Shown here: positions 48,119-59,792 of the stretch, one piece after another
Position numbering within the stretch: the stretch's first letter is position 1
How the letters are laid out: the number at the start of each line of letters is the position of its first letter
NCBI GenBank assembly: GCA_030141605.1
Contig: JAQGDQ010000152.1
Coordinates: forward strand, 250,001 to 310,000
Direction of reading: 5' to 3'
Source: Tubiluchus corallicola
Lineage: Eukaryota > Priapulida > Priapulimorpha > Priapulimorphida > Tubiluchidae
Length of the DNA stretch: 60,000 nucleotides
Translations under genes and position numbers: made by a program
The notes under the pieces: generated by a model
Databases searched by the model: none
What the model was told of the DNA's origin: nothing
The model's input: the letters and a program-made list of their open reading frames with translations, nothing else

Positions 48119-49089
48119 TCAGAACACGGTTTTATAACCTAAAATTTTCAATAAACTGCCGCATTTTTCTTCCACTTCTGCTATAACGTTTTTCGGGAGA
48201 TGTTTCATCCACGCAAGCGCGGTCAGCGTGGAATTTCTGCGAGCCGTGGAGTACGCGTCACGGTCCTGATTCTGCGAGTGTTGTTCAACAAAGCGTGATA
48301 TGAACGCCTCGGAGACTGCCAAACCAGCAAACTCGTACAACTGTTTGATCACATTCCTCGTGTTTATAGCCAAATCTTCGTAATGTAATAAGAAATAGTT
48401 CTTTTTCGGCAGTAGCGTGGCGCCCTCTACGTTAGTCTTAATTTTTCTGCACATTCTTTCTGCTTCGTGTGGCACTTTGTCCATTGGTATGTGATCTGGA
48501 GACGAAGCTGGTATGCGATTAATGGACGATACGATTCCACGTGGATCTCGAACCAGGTGGATTACTTTTACGTCCAACGATGGATCATTTACAAGTGGAG
48601 TTAATGCTCCAGGTAATGTGGAACGGATAATTTTCACGGCTATCGTTTTTGATTTGCACATTTTACTCAAATCCGCTGCAGTTAACTGGACAAAGTTGCA
48701 CTTGTCTTTCTTCAGCGTAAGACTCAGATTAGTGCAACCAAGGAAATCAGTTATGACACGACTGCGACATAAATGACATGTACTCTTATCATGCGAATCT
48801 TCTAGCCACCAAAGTGGCAACTCGTCGAACGCACAATGCAGCATTTTACCGAGAAAGTCAACAGAATGACGATCCAGCGCACCTCCAACGCTAAAGTCAC
48901 GATTTTCGTGTTGCAGTAAGCTGAACACTCTCCGCAGGGGTTCATACAAATAAAACACATCCGGATGAAGGTTTAATATGTCACCAGTAAAAGAGCTGCC
49001 ACTCCGATGATAACCAAGCAGGACAATCACGCGGCGTCTCTTTGTTTGACGTTGAACAGCTCTTCCACCAAGAGCGATGGAAGTGGCGT
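48119..49089 (-). CDS. Sulfotransferase exon 2 (catalytic domain)
   Basis: It encodes residues 45-366 and carries both PAPS-binding motifs. A frame counted from 49030 would start at GTG inside the exon; the true reading enters through the acceptor at 49090-49091. Confidence 0.92.
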
Positions 49090-50357
49090 CTATAAAAAGA
49101 AACGCAAATCATTAGTAATATTTTAGCTTTTTCACCTTGGATGAGCCTACACCATGTTTATCACACACAACTCCTTTATATGTGTATCTTTACAACTGTG
49201 AGTACCTCTTCCGATTTTATAAAACTCTGGCAACAATATTAAAGGAGACTGGATCCAATCTTGAACTATAGCTCAAAGTAATCTACCCTATAAAATTAAA
49301 GAAAGCTGGACCCAATCTTGAACTATAGTTCATAGCAATCTACCGTATAAAATATTGAAAGGAAACGTACATATTTTGAGAGAATGACTTACATTTTCAC
49401 TGTACATACATTTGCCATGCGCTAGTTGAGTGGGCAGTTAGACCTGCACCTCGGAAATGCATTGTGCAAGAATCAGGTGTTGTACCTCTCAGTTCAGATG
49501 TGTTCAATTGTGACAGTGTACACATGTTCGACAGTTCATATGTGAGCACAACAGTAACTTGAAATTTGAATTTTAAACTCGAAATTTGCCGAGTTTTTGT
49601 GTATCACACTGAATGTTGTACAGTGGCACTGTACTTCAATTTTTACTTTCGCAAACACATACACATGCTCGTGGAATGTTTGTGCCGTTGAAAATAATGT
49701 TCAGTCGTGAGTAAAGGAAAGCTGTGTTAAACAGTGATTTTGATTAAATTGGTGATTAAATTATTAAATTAATAATTCAAGATTAAATGCTTGATGATGC
49801 AAGATAAAACTATCGTAGTGGCTAGAAGCCTAGTTAGGTGTGGCATCAGTGACCAGCTGATGTTCGACCGGCTGACTGATGATGTAATCCTTATGCGCAG
49901 AAGCTCATGGCGCATTAGGTAGTTAGACAAAAGTGTTTTGAGGCCCACACCTCGTGGGAGATTAGGAACTGACTTGAAGACGGAGGGCTGGCAATTATTT
50001 TACTTTGTGATGTCATCACTATTTGGGCTTGCTGATATTAATTAAGTTTTAAGCTTATTATTTAATTACCAGAAATGCTTTGGCATTATTGTAAGTCTTG
50101 AAATGTATACTTTTTGCTGTACTTCAAAATGGGATGGGATATCAATAAACTCACTGTTTGCCTTTAACTGTTGCATTTAAAAACATATAAAGAACCTGCC
50201 AATTGTGGAAACTAAGAAAAAACTAACCTTTACGTAGTTGTACATTTGAAGAGACGAATCTTGTTTGTTTAAGCAACTGAACCAACATGAACGCAGCAAA
50301 TGACAACAAAACTAACAGGAAACATAAAAACGTGATTTTCATTTCGAATGCTTTCAT
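48119..50357 (-). CDS. Carbohydrate 6-O-sulfotransferase-like protein (CHST family, Gal/GalNAc/GlcNAc type; two exons, 366 aa)
   Basis: Exons are 50357-50228 and 49089-48119; they join in phase (130 + 971 nt = 367 codons). Residues about 8-28 (FLCFLLVLLSFAAFMLVQ) form a type II Golgi anchor. The 5'-phosphosulfate-binding loop YHRSGSSFTGDILN is at about residues 70-83, followed by PDVFYLYEPL. The 3'-phosphate-binding motif VIHLVRDPRGIVSS is at about 219-232. The family transfers sulfate from PAPS to the 6-OH of sugars in keratan or chondroitin chains and mucin glycans in the Golgi lumen. The length is at the short end for the family, with a short stem. The start is the first ATG before the anchor; the donor is AAAG|GTTAGT and the acceptor TTTTTATAG. 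Which sugar is used cannot be read from the sequence. Confidence 0.92.
49238..49363. repeat. Two tandem copies of a roughly 63-bp unit
   Basis: CCAATCTTGAACTATAG, then a stretch ending AATCTACC and TATAAAAT, occurs twice with a few substitutions. Confidence 0.85.
49473..49673 (+). repeat. Dispersed repeat copy B
   Basis: See copy A at 46505-46693; the two lie in opposite orientation on either side of the sulfotransferase catalytic exon. Confidence 0.75.
50228..50357 (-). CDS. Sulfotransferase exon 1 (membrane anchor)
   Basis: ATG at 50357-50355; 43 codons plus one base: a six-residue cytosolic tail, the anchor helix and the start of the stem (QTRFVSSNVQLRK). Confidence 0.88.
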
Positions 50358-50821
50358 TTCACATCACCCTTCCTGTGAAAAGTCGAGTTTCTGGTCGAAA
50401 CTTCCTCCTATCTGTTTCATCTGAAGCCGAAAAACAGCAAAATATTACTTCTATGCAGCTAAATCAATGCTTGATGTTACTTAGTGCTGCCACCTATCGT
50501 CAATTTTTTAAACAGAGGAAAATAGCATACTTTGAAATGGAGTTTTTGAAATTTTGACATTTTTTCCAATATGTGCAAGATCTCACAAACTGAAAAAAAC
50601 AATGAATTCTGATGCACCTTATTACTTGTTTCAGTAATTAGTGACAATAAGTAACAATATTATTGATAATGAGTGTAGTTACTTATTTAAGTCTACCAAA
50701 TTGTTAATAATAGTCAAAATACATGTAGAATTCTCATGCAGTAAAGTTCAACCTGGCGCTGACCGTTACTTCTGTGGCTAATTCTGTGAGTTTTAGCCTC
50801 CAAGACAAATAAACTTTGATC

Positions 50822-51115
50822 CTGTGGCGGATTTACAATGAGACTCGAGAAGTTTTAAATCCAGAAGGACGTGATTCCTGAAGGGAGGTCCGAGAGCAAC
50901 TTTTTAATGAGTGACCATAACAGTACCTACTTCTCACATATATCTAAAATGTAAAATGATATTTTATTGTCTAAGAGACGCCCATATTATCAATGATTAC
51001 GCTCCCTCACCCCTAATTCACGCCCCTTGGGCCTTAAAGATGTCTTGTTAGCGTTGGTTAAAGAGAGAGTTCGGTTCCCATAACTTCGAGACCCCCACAC
51101 GTAGATCCGCCACTA
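50822..51115. mobile_element. Candidate MITE with GTGGCGGATxTAC termini
   Basis: The left end TGTGGCGGATTTAC and the right end GTAGATCCGCCACTA are inverted, with CTCGAGAAGTT/AACTTCGAG further in. The GGCGGAT terminus resembles widespread hAT-type elements, but no target-site duplication was found. Confidence 0.5.
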
Positions 51116-51289
51116 TTGTTTGGTGAATCTCGTTCTCCGTGCTGATGAATTCCTCCCACATTACACTTCTCACATATCTGCTACATTGAAAACCAGTAAT
51201 AATGTCAGCTAAAAGCCCCAAAGATAAACTTCAGCCGCACTTGTCAATAAAAACACGGATTTGCACTTAAATGCAACTGATTATAGAAA

Positions 51290-51640
51290 CTGTAATGCGC
51301 GGCTCTGAGCACACGACCGCCCGTGGCAGCGTGCTAAACTCAGCCCTACAGTCCAAGAAAACAACAACAGCCTCAAATCTATTGTACTCTACCGACACGT
51401 TACCTGTGTTTAAATCAAGGCCATTCAAGTATCAGGTATACGCGCACTGAGATCTCTTAACAATGGTCAAATATCAGCTGTACGCGCACTCAGACCTCTT
51501 AACAACACAGTTGACCACAAAAAGAAATGACCCTGCCCATTCACAAAATAGAAAAAGACACACGCGTTACACACGAAAAACGTGTAAGGCTACAGCACAA
51601 GTATCACACAGCGATCAGCTGTATCCGCTCCCAGACAGCT
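51290..51640. repeat. Degenerate tandem repeat, CpG-richer than flanks
   Basis: Units with ATCAGGTATACGCGCACT and ATCAGCTGTACGCGCACT, each followed by CTTAACAA, lie about 47 bp apart; weaker units follow. A plus frame at 51463-51675 has no motif. Confidence 0.5.
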
Positions 51641-51737
51641 TTAAAAACTACGTAAGTTTACAGGCCAAATTCTAATCATGTACACATTTTGCACGTGCAG
51701 GCAAGAATTTCCACAGCCTTCACGCTTCAACGCTTTC

Positions 51738-52070
51738 TACAGGGTTGTCCGGAAAAAAACGTTCCCCAAACTCGTAAAAGTTTATCCTAGTAGAGACGTT
51801 TGTAAGAGAGATTTAAATCATCGTGTAGCCGATGTTCCTATTTCCAAAGAGTTACAAAATGGCCCTCCGAGACCCCATTTTTAAACGTTTTTTGCAAAAT
51901 CGCTAATTTTGGATATTTTCACATCTGCCATTCATAGAGGAACGCCGTGTGGCAAATTGCTAGCTCTTTGGAAAGAGAAGAAACCGGGCTATCTTGCGAT
52001 GTAGGGCCCTTTTAAAAACGCCTCTACCAGGATGAAATACATTGAGTTAACTTGGAGAAAAGTTTTTAAG
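51738..52070 (+). repeat. Copy 2 of the diverged dispersed repeat seen at 10215-10385
   Basis: It shares AAAAAAACGTTC, TAGCTCTTTGGAAAGAG, GGGCTA and GATGTAGGGC in order with copy 1. Confidence 0.45.
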
Positions 52071-52955
52071 GATAATCCTGTCACAGTCTATAGTAACATG
52101 CGTAACATCATACGGACTTTATTAAAACTCCATCCTGTCACTATGGCCGCCCTATGTTTGTAAAGTTCACGCCTCTATTAGGTATTTACAACAGATCACA
52201 GTAAATTACACATGATCAGGGCGCGGATATTTCTAGTAAATAGTTTATACAGCACCTGACTTTTGCTTGAGTATTTAACATAAAACTTCCGCTGTTTGTA
52301 TTTAAGCTGCACCTGACACGTCATAGTCTCATAAACAAGGCGTGTATATTTACTATGTATTACTGATGACATTTTGTCGTACTGCATTACCGGTAACCAA
52401 GGTGCTTGTTGCCTGACGTGAAACACAAGTGTACGTACAATGCTCAAAGGAAAGCAGAGTCTAAATTGGTCACTAATTGGAAGGGTGACTATTGCAAAGC
52501 ACAAGAAGTCTATTGAAAACCGATGACTATACAAACAGTAACTCTGTCCACTTCTAGTCTCTTACTACACATTAGAAAGCTTTCAAATGGCCCTGTGTAA
52601 AATAAACGTTGCTAAATGGCTTATGATACTAAAAGAACTTAAGATCCTTCAATACTAATTTGCAGATGCCTCCACAAGCTTATCTGTTAAATGTCGATCA
52701 ATGGCATGTTTCTTATCATCTTAGTGTTCACTTTATCTTTCAGGATAGTTCCACTGGAGCTTGTAGGATTGAGGTTCAGTGATTTTCCAGGTCATTTAGT
52801 AGTTCAATAAGAAGAAACAATCCTGTAGTTTTTAGGAGGTCACTGCTCTGATTACACCCCCTCGAGATTTCAGACTACACGAGATGTGCCAGGCTTTCAC
52901 ACGATATTTTGAGATTATGGTAAAGTCCCTATTGTTCCAGCAATGTTTTGATGTA

Positions 52956-53418
52956 CATTGTTCCCTCGTTACTTCGCGGTTCATTTATCGCGGACTCACT
53001 GTTTCGCGGGTTTCAAAAATATTAATGTAAAATATTTATTGCGGTATTTTCTCTGTTTCGCGGGTTTTTGCGGTACTCCGTCTAAAGTATTTTTGCACAT
53101 GCGTAGTACGTATTGTACAATAATGTACAGATTTGATGAATTTTGCATAAAATATTATAAATCATAAAAAATACCATTTACAGTAAATAGTGCATTTATT
53201 CGGCGGATGAATACAACCCAAAAACGAAATGTAGTACTTGCGCCTGTTTGAGATGCTACTTGCCGACCTGAGATTGTACACGACACACGATTGGTTGATT
53301 GATGGAATGTAAAAGAATGTAAAACTACTAAAATAAGTATAGCGTCACTACTTCGCGGAAATTCACTTATCGCGGGTGAGCCTGGAATGGAACACCTGTG
53401 ATAAGCGGGAGAACACTG
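52956..53418. mobile_element. Pogo/Tigger-like MITE
   Basis: The left end CATTGTTCCCTCGTTACTTC and the right end GCGGGAGAACACTG are imperfect inverted repeats flanked by TA (52954-52955 and 53419-53420). TTTCGCGGGTTT and TTATCGCGG words recur inside, as in Tigger-type elements. No transposase. Confidence 0.75.
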
Positions 53419-53654
53419 TAATAAATTGTTGTGCATTGTTGCTCGTTGTTTTTATATGCCTCACCCATTAGCAAAGAGTTATTTAACACCCCGTGAAAAA
53501 ATACACTGAAAACAACACGGTTATGAGCTGCATGAACTAAACAAACTTTTGGTTATCTGTGCATTATTAACCCAACCATCAACACTTTCTGACATGACAT
53601 ATCTGTTTTTAAACTTGTCAAGCTCAGAATTAAGCCATGCATGAACGGGTAACG

Positions 53655-53876
53655 ACTCAGGACATGTTCGCACAGGTGATAAGATGAAACAATAGACTGA
53701 ACGGAGAAAGAATCAGGACACATCACAACTCGGGACATGTTGCACAGGTGATAAGATGAAACAATACAGACTGAACGGAGAAAGAATCAGGACACATCAC
53801 AACTCGGGACATGTTCACACAGGTGATAAGATGAAACAATACAGACTGAATGGAGAAAGAATCAGGACACATCATA
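53655..53876. repeat. Three tandem copies of a roughly 74-bp unit
   Basis: CACAGGTGATAAGATGAAAC and GGAGAAAGAATCAGGACAC occur three times with small changes. Confidence 0.9.
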
Positions 53877-56101
53877 TCACTCATAAATTTAAATCAGAAA
53901 TTAAATCCACGAAATGAATTTCGTGACATAGGATTGTTGTCTTTTCTTCTTCATACTTCATTTTAAAACAATTTTTTCCACTTCACTACAAAAGGAATGA
54001 TTCGAATTTTCACTGGTTTTTCAACACACTTATTACTTCCTAAGCAAAATGCACAACACTTTTTAATGAGACTACAAAACTACAAAACTGCGTTACTGTT
54101 ATACCTATAACTGTTCAACAAATGTAAAGATATCCTAAACACATTGCATAGTAGACTAGGCAGCAATATCTAAGACGGAGACAGAAAGCAGACATGCAAA
54201 CTAGTGTACTAGACGTGGTAGCATGGTCAAAGGTTAAGACAGAATATTCAAACTGGATTATTAGGATTAGTAGCCCACTTAATCAATCATTTTTCAAGCC
54301 CATCTCAGAAGACATGATGATTGAACAAGGCAGTCCCACATAAACGTACTGCAAATTTTTTTATAGACCTCCAAGCTAGTGAATGACCATAAAATCAATG
54401 GAAAAACGCATACGGGAAGTTACTTCATGTGCCGTCGAAGTCCAATGTTGACAGTATACAATGGCATCCAGGCACAGATATTATTATCATTTCACAAGCT
54501 ACTGTTAAAGGTTAAACAATTATCATCATATAAAATCATTCAGCAGTCAATGACTACCATAGTAAGATAACTATTATGTATCTAAAGTTAATCTAGTCAT
54601 TTTGGTACATCATAGCTAGACAGCTATGAAAATAATGAAAAAGAAATGTTCTGATCAGAGGTCTTCCAGGAGCTAAATGAATTTAATTTTTATAATTAAT
54701 TTTACATTTAATAATTATAACTTAAAACCGGGATCATTTTATTTAATTTGTAATACTTTTGAAAAATTAGGCATTTAGGCAATTCCAATAATTCAATTCA
54801 ATTCAATTCAATTTATTTATTGACTCCACAAGAATGATCAAAATACAGTATTAGGAATACATGCAATATTTCGAAGCAAAGGAGAAGGGCAGCGAAGAAC
54901 CCGTAGGTTATCAAGTCAGCCACTCTTAGATAGCTAGGATTAAATAAAATAAATTATGGCATCGTTCTGTTGATGTGTGTATTTGGCAATTAAATGATAG
55001 GTATCGTAATACTGTAGAACATAATAATTTAAATAATGAAAGATTTACAATTCTAAAATACTGTGAATCATGCGAGGCAAACACAATAAAAATAACTTAA
55101 GATTTTTAACATAACAATACGGTAAGGAAAATTATATTAAAATGTATAAAAGAATTATGTGGACTGATAACATTGTTTTCGGTTAAACTAACATCATACT
55201 CTGTTTTCTTGCAAATTACCCGCGCATATTTAACAGTAATGAATAGGTTGGTTCCTATACCAATAGGTCAGAATACTTCTTTTCATTTTAACATAATGAG
55301 TTTTAGGCATTTAGCAACAAGCTAAGAAGCTTACAAAAGCAAAACCATAAGCAGTCACTGGCCTGCCAAATCAAGCATTCCTTGAGTCTGTGCCTTAGCT
55401 TTATAAAGTCACGTATGCTCTTTTACAGACCTTATGAGGTGTAAAATGCTGTCTATTCTCTTCTGATAAGCGAATTAAGAAGTTTCAGTGTTTAAACACA
55501 TCAAATTATACCATTTTCATTTTACAATCAGTGTTGACTGCTTACATTTTTATTCTTGATTGATAAAATGCAATTCTGTCTTTTAGTGCTGTAAATTTTT
55601 CCCATTTATGATGATATAAATTTTCTAAACCGACTAATCACAGGACAATTCAAATTATCCAGGAAAAATGAACAACACTATAACAAACTTTTATACACTT
55701 AATAATAATAACACAAAATAAAAAAGCAACGGTTTGTGTATCAACATATAAATATATATATATATAAATCTATAAACTTGAAGTTTATAAATTTAAACTA
55801 TAAATTTAGTTTAATATATATATATATATATTATATATATATATATTAACTAATAATATTTTATATACTATAAATTTATATATATATAAATCTATAAACT
55901 TAAAGTTTATACATAATAGTTAATTAAGTGAATAACTGAAACTTCTGAGCCTACCAGGATTTAAACATGTAACCTTGCAAATACATGTTTGGCTTATCAC
56001 GCTTTCATATCTAAAAATCTATTAACGAAAAATGATGTTAATAGCATTTGTGTGTACAATACACACTTGATGTTCAAATGCTGACTCATTTTCTAGGAAG
56101 C
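53877..56101. other. No gene seen; retroposon tail and AT-rich palindromes
   Basis: 54788-54830 is an (AATTC)n run followed by AATTTATTTATTGACTCC, which read on the minus strand is a LINE/SINE-like 3' tail. 55737-55915 holds two copies of TATATATAAATCTATAAACT separated by TATA runs, and the whole can fold. Confidence 0.5.
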
Positions 56102-56260
56102 TCATAAGGATATTGGATGGTTCTTATTATCATACCTGTTTTCTTGATAATTGGTTTGGTGCTTGGCTGATTCTTCAAGCTTTTCTGTTCGTTTTACATG
56201 TTGCAACAGACGTATGATGGTAGGCGGAGTAATGCCAGGAATTCTGCTTGCTGCTCCAAT
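56102..56260 (-). CDS. MTO1 terminal exon
   Basis: TGTTAACAG acceptor, starts on a whole codon with IGAASRIPGITPPTIIRLLQ, 52 codons and TGA. Confidence 0.92.
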   Translation of the reverse strand: MGAASRIPGITPPTIIRLLQHVKRTEKLEESAKHQTNYQENRYDNKNHPISL

Positions 56261-59200
56261 CTGTTAACAGATAATTTGTTTTTCATTCAACGCACTAAAT
56301 TTGAAGCAGCAAAACACATCGTTACTGAGAACATTTTGCTTAGTTCAACTCAGTTTGAGTAGATGGAGACACGTCTGTTGAAAACACTTGTATAAACAAA
56401 AATATTTGCTCTGGTATGATCTATTGTGCAAGGCTTTGCGAGACGAATGTTTGAATTGGTCTAGCCGTGTATTAACTATTTAGCAACCAAAGTCAAGCAG
56501 TACTGAGTCTGTTTATTAACTAGGTTGCCAGGAAAATTAACCCTGGGTGAATTTATATGCCACACTGCCTTCGACTAGCTAACAGGGGAAGGAAACATGC
56601 ACATCTGAACTTGGCTGCCCATTCAATACATCATTTTAGATGAGCATCCTGGACACTTGTTTGGGACAAATAAACTTGCTAGTGATACTAACAGTTTAGT
56701 AAAAAAAAATCATAATGAACATAGAAACAATTCACGATAGGAGCCACATATGCAAAGAGCCCAAAAGTCAAAAGTGCAATCATTAAAAATGTAAAAACAG
56801 GGTATAAGAGAATCTTTCAGATTTCATTTACACTTGCAATTCATCGAGTAGTACAATCTCTTTTGCATACAGTAGTTTACTCATTATCAAACATGAACTC
56901 AAGTTTTTAAATGATACTTTTATCACAATTGGCTTTCCAGTTGCAAGCAAAATCAATAAAAGTGCAATTAATTATGTTTTACCCAACTGATTATAAATAT
57001 CCTATAATTACTAATCTTGACGAGATTAAAAATACTGAAATAAACGTTAAATTCGCTCTAGAATTCGAAGAAAAAACAAAGAAGATAAAATAAAAATGAA
57101 GAAAATGAAAAGGAAGCAAACAGCACTGCAGTAAATAACTTATGCACACTGCAAAATGTTATTTTTTCCCAGAACAATCGCATCCAACTGACTATTATCA
57201 TAGAGTCCACTGAAAACACAGTAAACATAATGTCAATGTTCTTTATACAGCATTTTACGGAAACGTCATAACTAACTACCAATGTTACCGTGTGTGGCCG
57301 GGCTGCCAAAAGTTTAGATTTTGCATCGTTTGACAGACTAAGAGTCGGGCAATTATAATCCAAGTCACCGGGGAGCAGCAGAAGTTCATCTTTTCTGACC
57401 TCCTCTATTTCTTTCTTCTGTTCAGCTTCGGCAGTAGCATAAAGAGCTAAAAACAATGCGTAAGACAAAGCTGAAAAGCTAATGTATTTTCAAATCAGAT
57501 CAAATCTATTAATTTCATTTCAGCAATACATATACAATACATGAACATACAATATGATTGAAAAAAAGAAACAGTATAGGTAAAAAAACGTTGATGAAGT
57601 CAAATTAACCAAATAAAATAGTTGCTGTATGACACCTTGAAAGCTTGGCTTCTTAAGGTGGCACAAATGAGTGAATGAAAGAATGGTGAGGGTTAGTAGA
57701 CATGACGAAATAGAAAAAATAGTAAGATTAGGGATAGGAGAAGGAAGGAAGGAGAGGATGAGTGAATGAAAGAATGGTAAGGGTTAGTAAACACGATGGA
57801 ATGGAAAAAATAGTAAGATTAGAGATGGGAAGGAAGGGAGGGGAGGAAACGACCATGGTGCATGTTTAAATTACATACAGCTATATTAAAATTATATATT
57901 AAAAATAATGGGAGGCCGTACATTGCGACTGATTCAGACATGGAAGCTCCATAATTGTACTAAAGTATGAATCAAGAATGGTTCTTTTAAAGTACTTTTT
58001 GAAACTATAAATAGTTTTGTTCTTAGTGTTTTTACTACAAGATACAAGGACTAAAGAAGCTCGTGAGTTTTAGTACAAGATAAAATCTAAAAAAGGAAAC
58101 TTCTATGCAGAAATAAGCAAAGGCATCCGTCTTAGCTCCTACGGTGGTGAGTTCTCGATGCAGCAAATGTTACTGTAGCAGTTTTGCACAGATTGCCTAA
58201 CAAGATGTGTAAATTCATGGAACTTTTTAAATTCTCTGAACAAATACACAAAAAGTATCTCAAAAATGACACAGATGTTGTAGGCTATATGCTCTTGGAT
58301 ATGCCAAAAAACAGACAGCGTTGTAAAATATCAAACTTGATTTTTCGTTTCGAAAAAAATACAAGTTTCCGTCATCTCTCAAACTTTTGCTCCAATGCGG
58401 ATCATCTACAGTTACTAGGACAATGCAACTATAATGAAATATGTTTAGCAACAACATTGATGAAAGTGACCAGTACAGCTGATAGTGTCTCACAGAAGCT
58501 CACAAAGTTCATTCACTGTACACAGTAAATGAAATTCTGGGCACACAAAGGCAATTCGGATCAAACCGAGCCAAATCCACTGCAGCACAAAGTTTGTAGC
58601 TTGTTATACAGATAACATGGAAGGACGCATTACCTTGAATTGCTAATCTCTCTGCAAGTTGCTTGTTATATCGTAAGTAAGCAAAATCTTCAGGACAGGC
58701 TGCTGCCAATTTGTCGACGGTTACTGGGTCATAACCCAGCAAATCATATGCACTAAAACATAAACAGTCAATCATAAAGCACAACAACCAAATCATTAAA
58801 TTCCAGTTACATTATTTTTACTAAGTTAGTTTTGGTTGTCAAAAAAATGACATTTGATAGTAAGTTTGTCTCTAAGCTATGAATTACAGTCTAGCCTCAT
58901 TATCTCGCCCCTCATTAGGCCGCCAAACTCGTCTCTCGCCATAGAAAGTACCAGGATGGATTTCCTGCTTTGATATTTACCTCGTTAAGTCGCCACCCTC
59001 GCTTCTCGCCCTCGCCACGTCATGTTAGGATGAGTGCTTATGTAAACTATATTCGTTATGTCGCCAAACAGACAAACCCAGAGGTGCATCGATCAATACA
59101 TATATCGCGTGTCGATCAATATAACCGCGGTATGTAGACAATGCTGCTGTACTCGATAGACAGACATAATTAATCTAGTGTGTGTCTCACCAGGATTAGA

Positions 59201-59792
59201 TTAGGAGTGCTGCGGTTGGTATCATAATGCGAAATATATTTTATATGTACATAGAGGAACACTATGTTAATCAACTATTATGTATATACATATAGACTAA
59301 CTTCGTTATATTCCCGTTATCTCGCCATACTCGCCTCTCGCCAAAAATTTGCCCTAGACGGACAGTCGCGAGATAACGAGACTAGACTGTACATCAAGAT
59401 CAAAACTCATTACAATTCAGTAATTTATACATCATTGTATGACCACAAAAAAGTGATAAAGAAGCAATATAACGACAACAGCAAAAAATGTGCAAGTATT
59501 TTAGACAATTTAAAACATTAGATGAGGTCATTTCTATCACAAATATTGCAGTTAGACTTAAAATACAAATCCAGCTGGTACATTGATTCATACTTCAAAA
59601 ACGAGCAAATGCGAATGTCTAACTACCTTCGCAGAGTGTGGTTCACATGCACTCTGTCTATCTGTAATGCTTTCCACCAGTGTGAAAGTGGCTTTACTCT
59701 TGACCTCAACAGCTCAGTTGCTTCGTGTAATTGTTCTTGTATTTTACAAGTGTGCCGGTATCTCTGTGCCGACACGCAACCGGCTCCGTATC
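56102..59792 (-). CDS. MTO1: MTO1, mitochondrial tRNA uridine 5-taurinomethyl modification enzyme (last four exons; 5' part beyond the right edge)
   Basis: Exons in transcript order are 59792-59627, 58752-58634, 57446-57289 and 56260-56102. Phases join throughout and give 199 residues ending in TGA. They match the C-terminal part of MTO1/MnmG in order: YGAGCVSAQRYRHTCK, then SAYDLLGYDPVTVDKLA, then EIEEVRKDELLLLPGDLDYN, then RPHTIGAASRIPGITPPTII. This helical GidA-associated C-terminal region binds the partner GTPase (GTPBP3/MnmE) and tRNA; the FAD-binding Rossmann part must lie upstream of the window. MTO1 with GTPBP3 makes 5-taurinomethyluridine (in animals) at the wobble base of mitochondrial tRNAs, in the matrix. 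The C-terminal tail after the conserved block is short and polar. Confidence 0.93.
57289..57446 (-). CDS. MTO1 exon
   Basis: TTTTTAG acceptor, CACACG|GTAACA donor; encodes the charged helix EQKKEIEEVRKDELLLL and LSNDAKSKLLAARPHT. Confidence 0.92.
57668..57850. repeat. Two tandem copies of a 91-bp purine-rich unit in an MTO1 intron
   Basis: TGAGTGAATGAAAGAATGGT and AAAAAATAGTAAGATTAG, followed by GGAAGGAAGG, occur twice. Confidence 0.9.
58634..58752 (-). CDS. MTO1 exon
   Basis: TGTTTTAG acceptor, TTCAAG|GTAATG donor; encodes YDLLGYDPVTVDKLAAACP and RYNKQLAERLAIQ. Confidence 0.92.
58887..59389. mobile_element. Pogo/Tigger-like MITE in an MTO1 intron
   Basis: The left end CAGTCTAGCCTCATTATCTC and the right end GAGATAACGAGACTAGACTG are inverted repeats flanked by TA (58885-58886 and 59390-59391). 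TCTCGCC and TCGCCA words recur internally. No transposase. Confidence 0.85.
59627..59792 (-). CDS. MTO1 exon, first in window
   Basis: CATTCTAG acceptor, GCGAAG|GTAGTT donor; encodes YGAGCVSAQRY and LSHWWKALQIDRVHVNHT. The upstream exon lies off the window. Confidence 0.92.

Larger units (their letters stand above)
49090..50227 (-). other. Sulfotransferase intron
   Basis: A 1.14-kb GT-AG intron containing a 63-bp tandem duplication (49238-49363) and copy B of the inverted dispersed repeat. Confidence 0.85.

Noticed and set aside
48513-48776. Plus-strand 87-codon frame
   Set aside because: Shadow of the sulfotransferase exon on the opposite strand.
51463-51884. Two consecutive basic open frames
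   Set aside because: They overlap degenerate repeats and have no motif or splice support.
58184-58528. 114-codon plus-strand frame in an MTO1 intron
   Set aside because: No homology or composition support; it lies between confirmed minus-strand exons.
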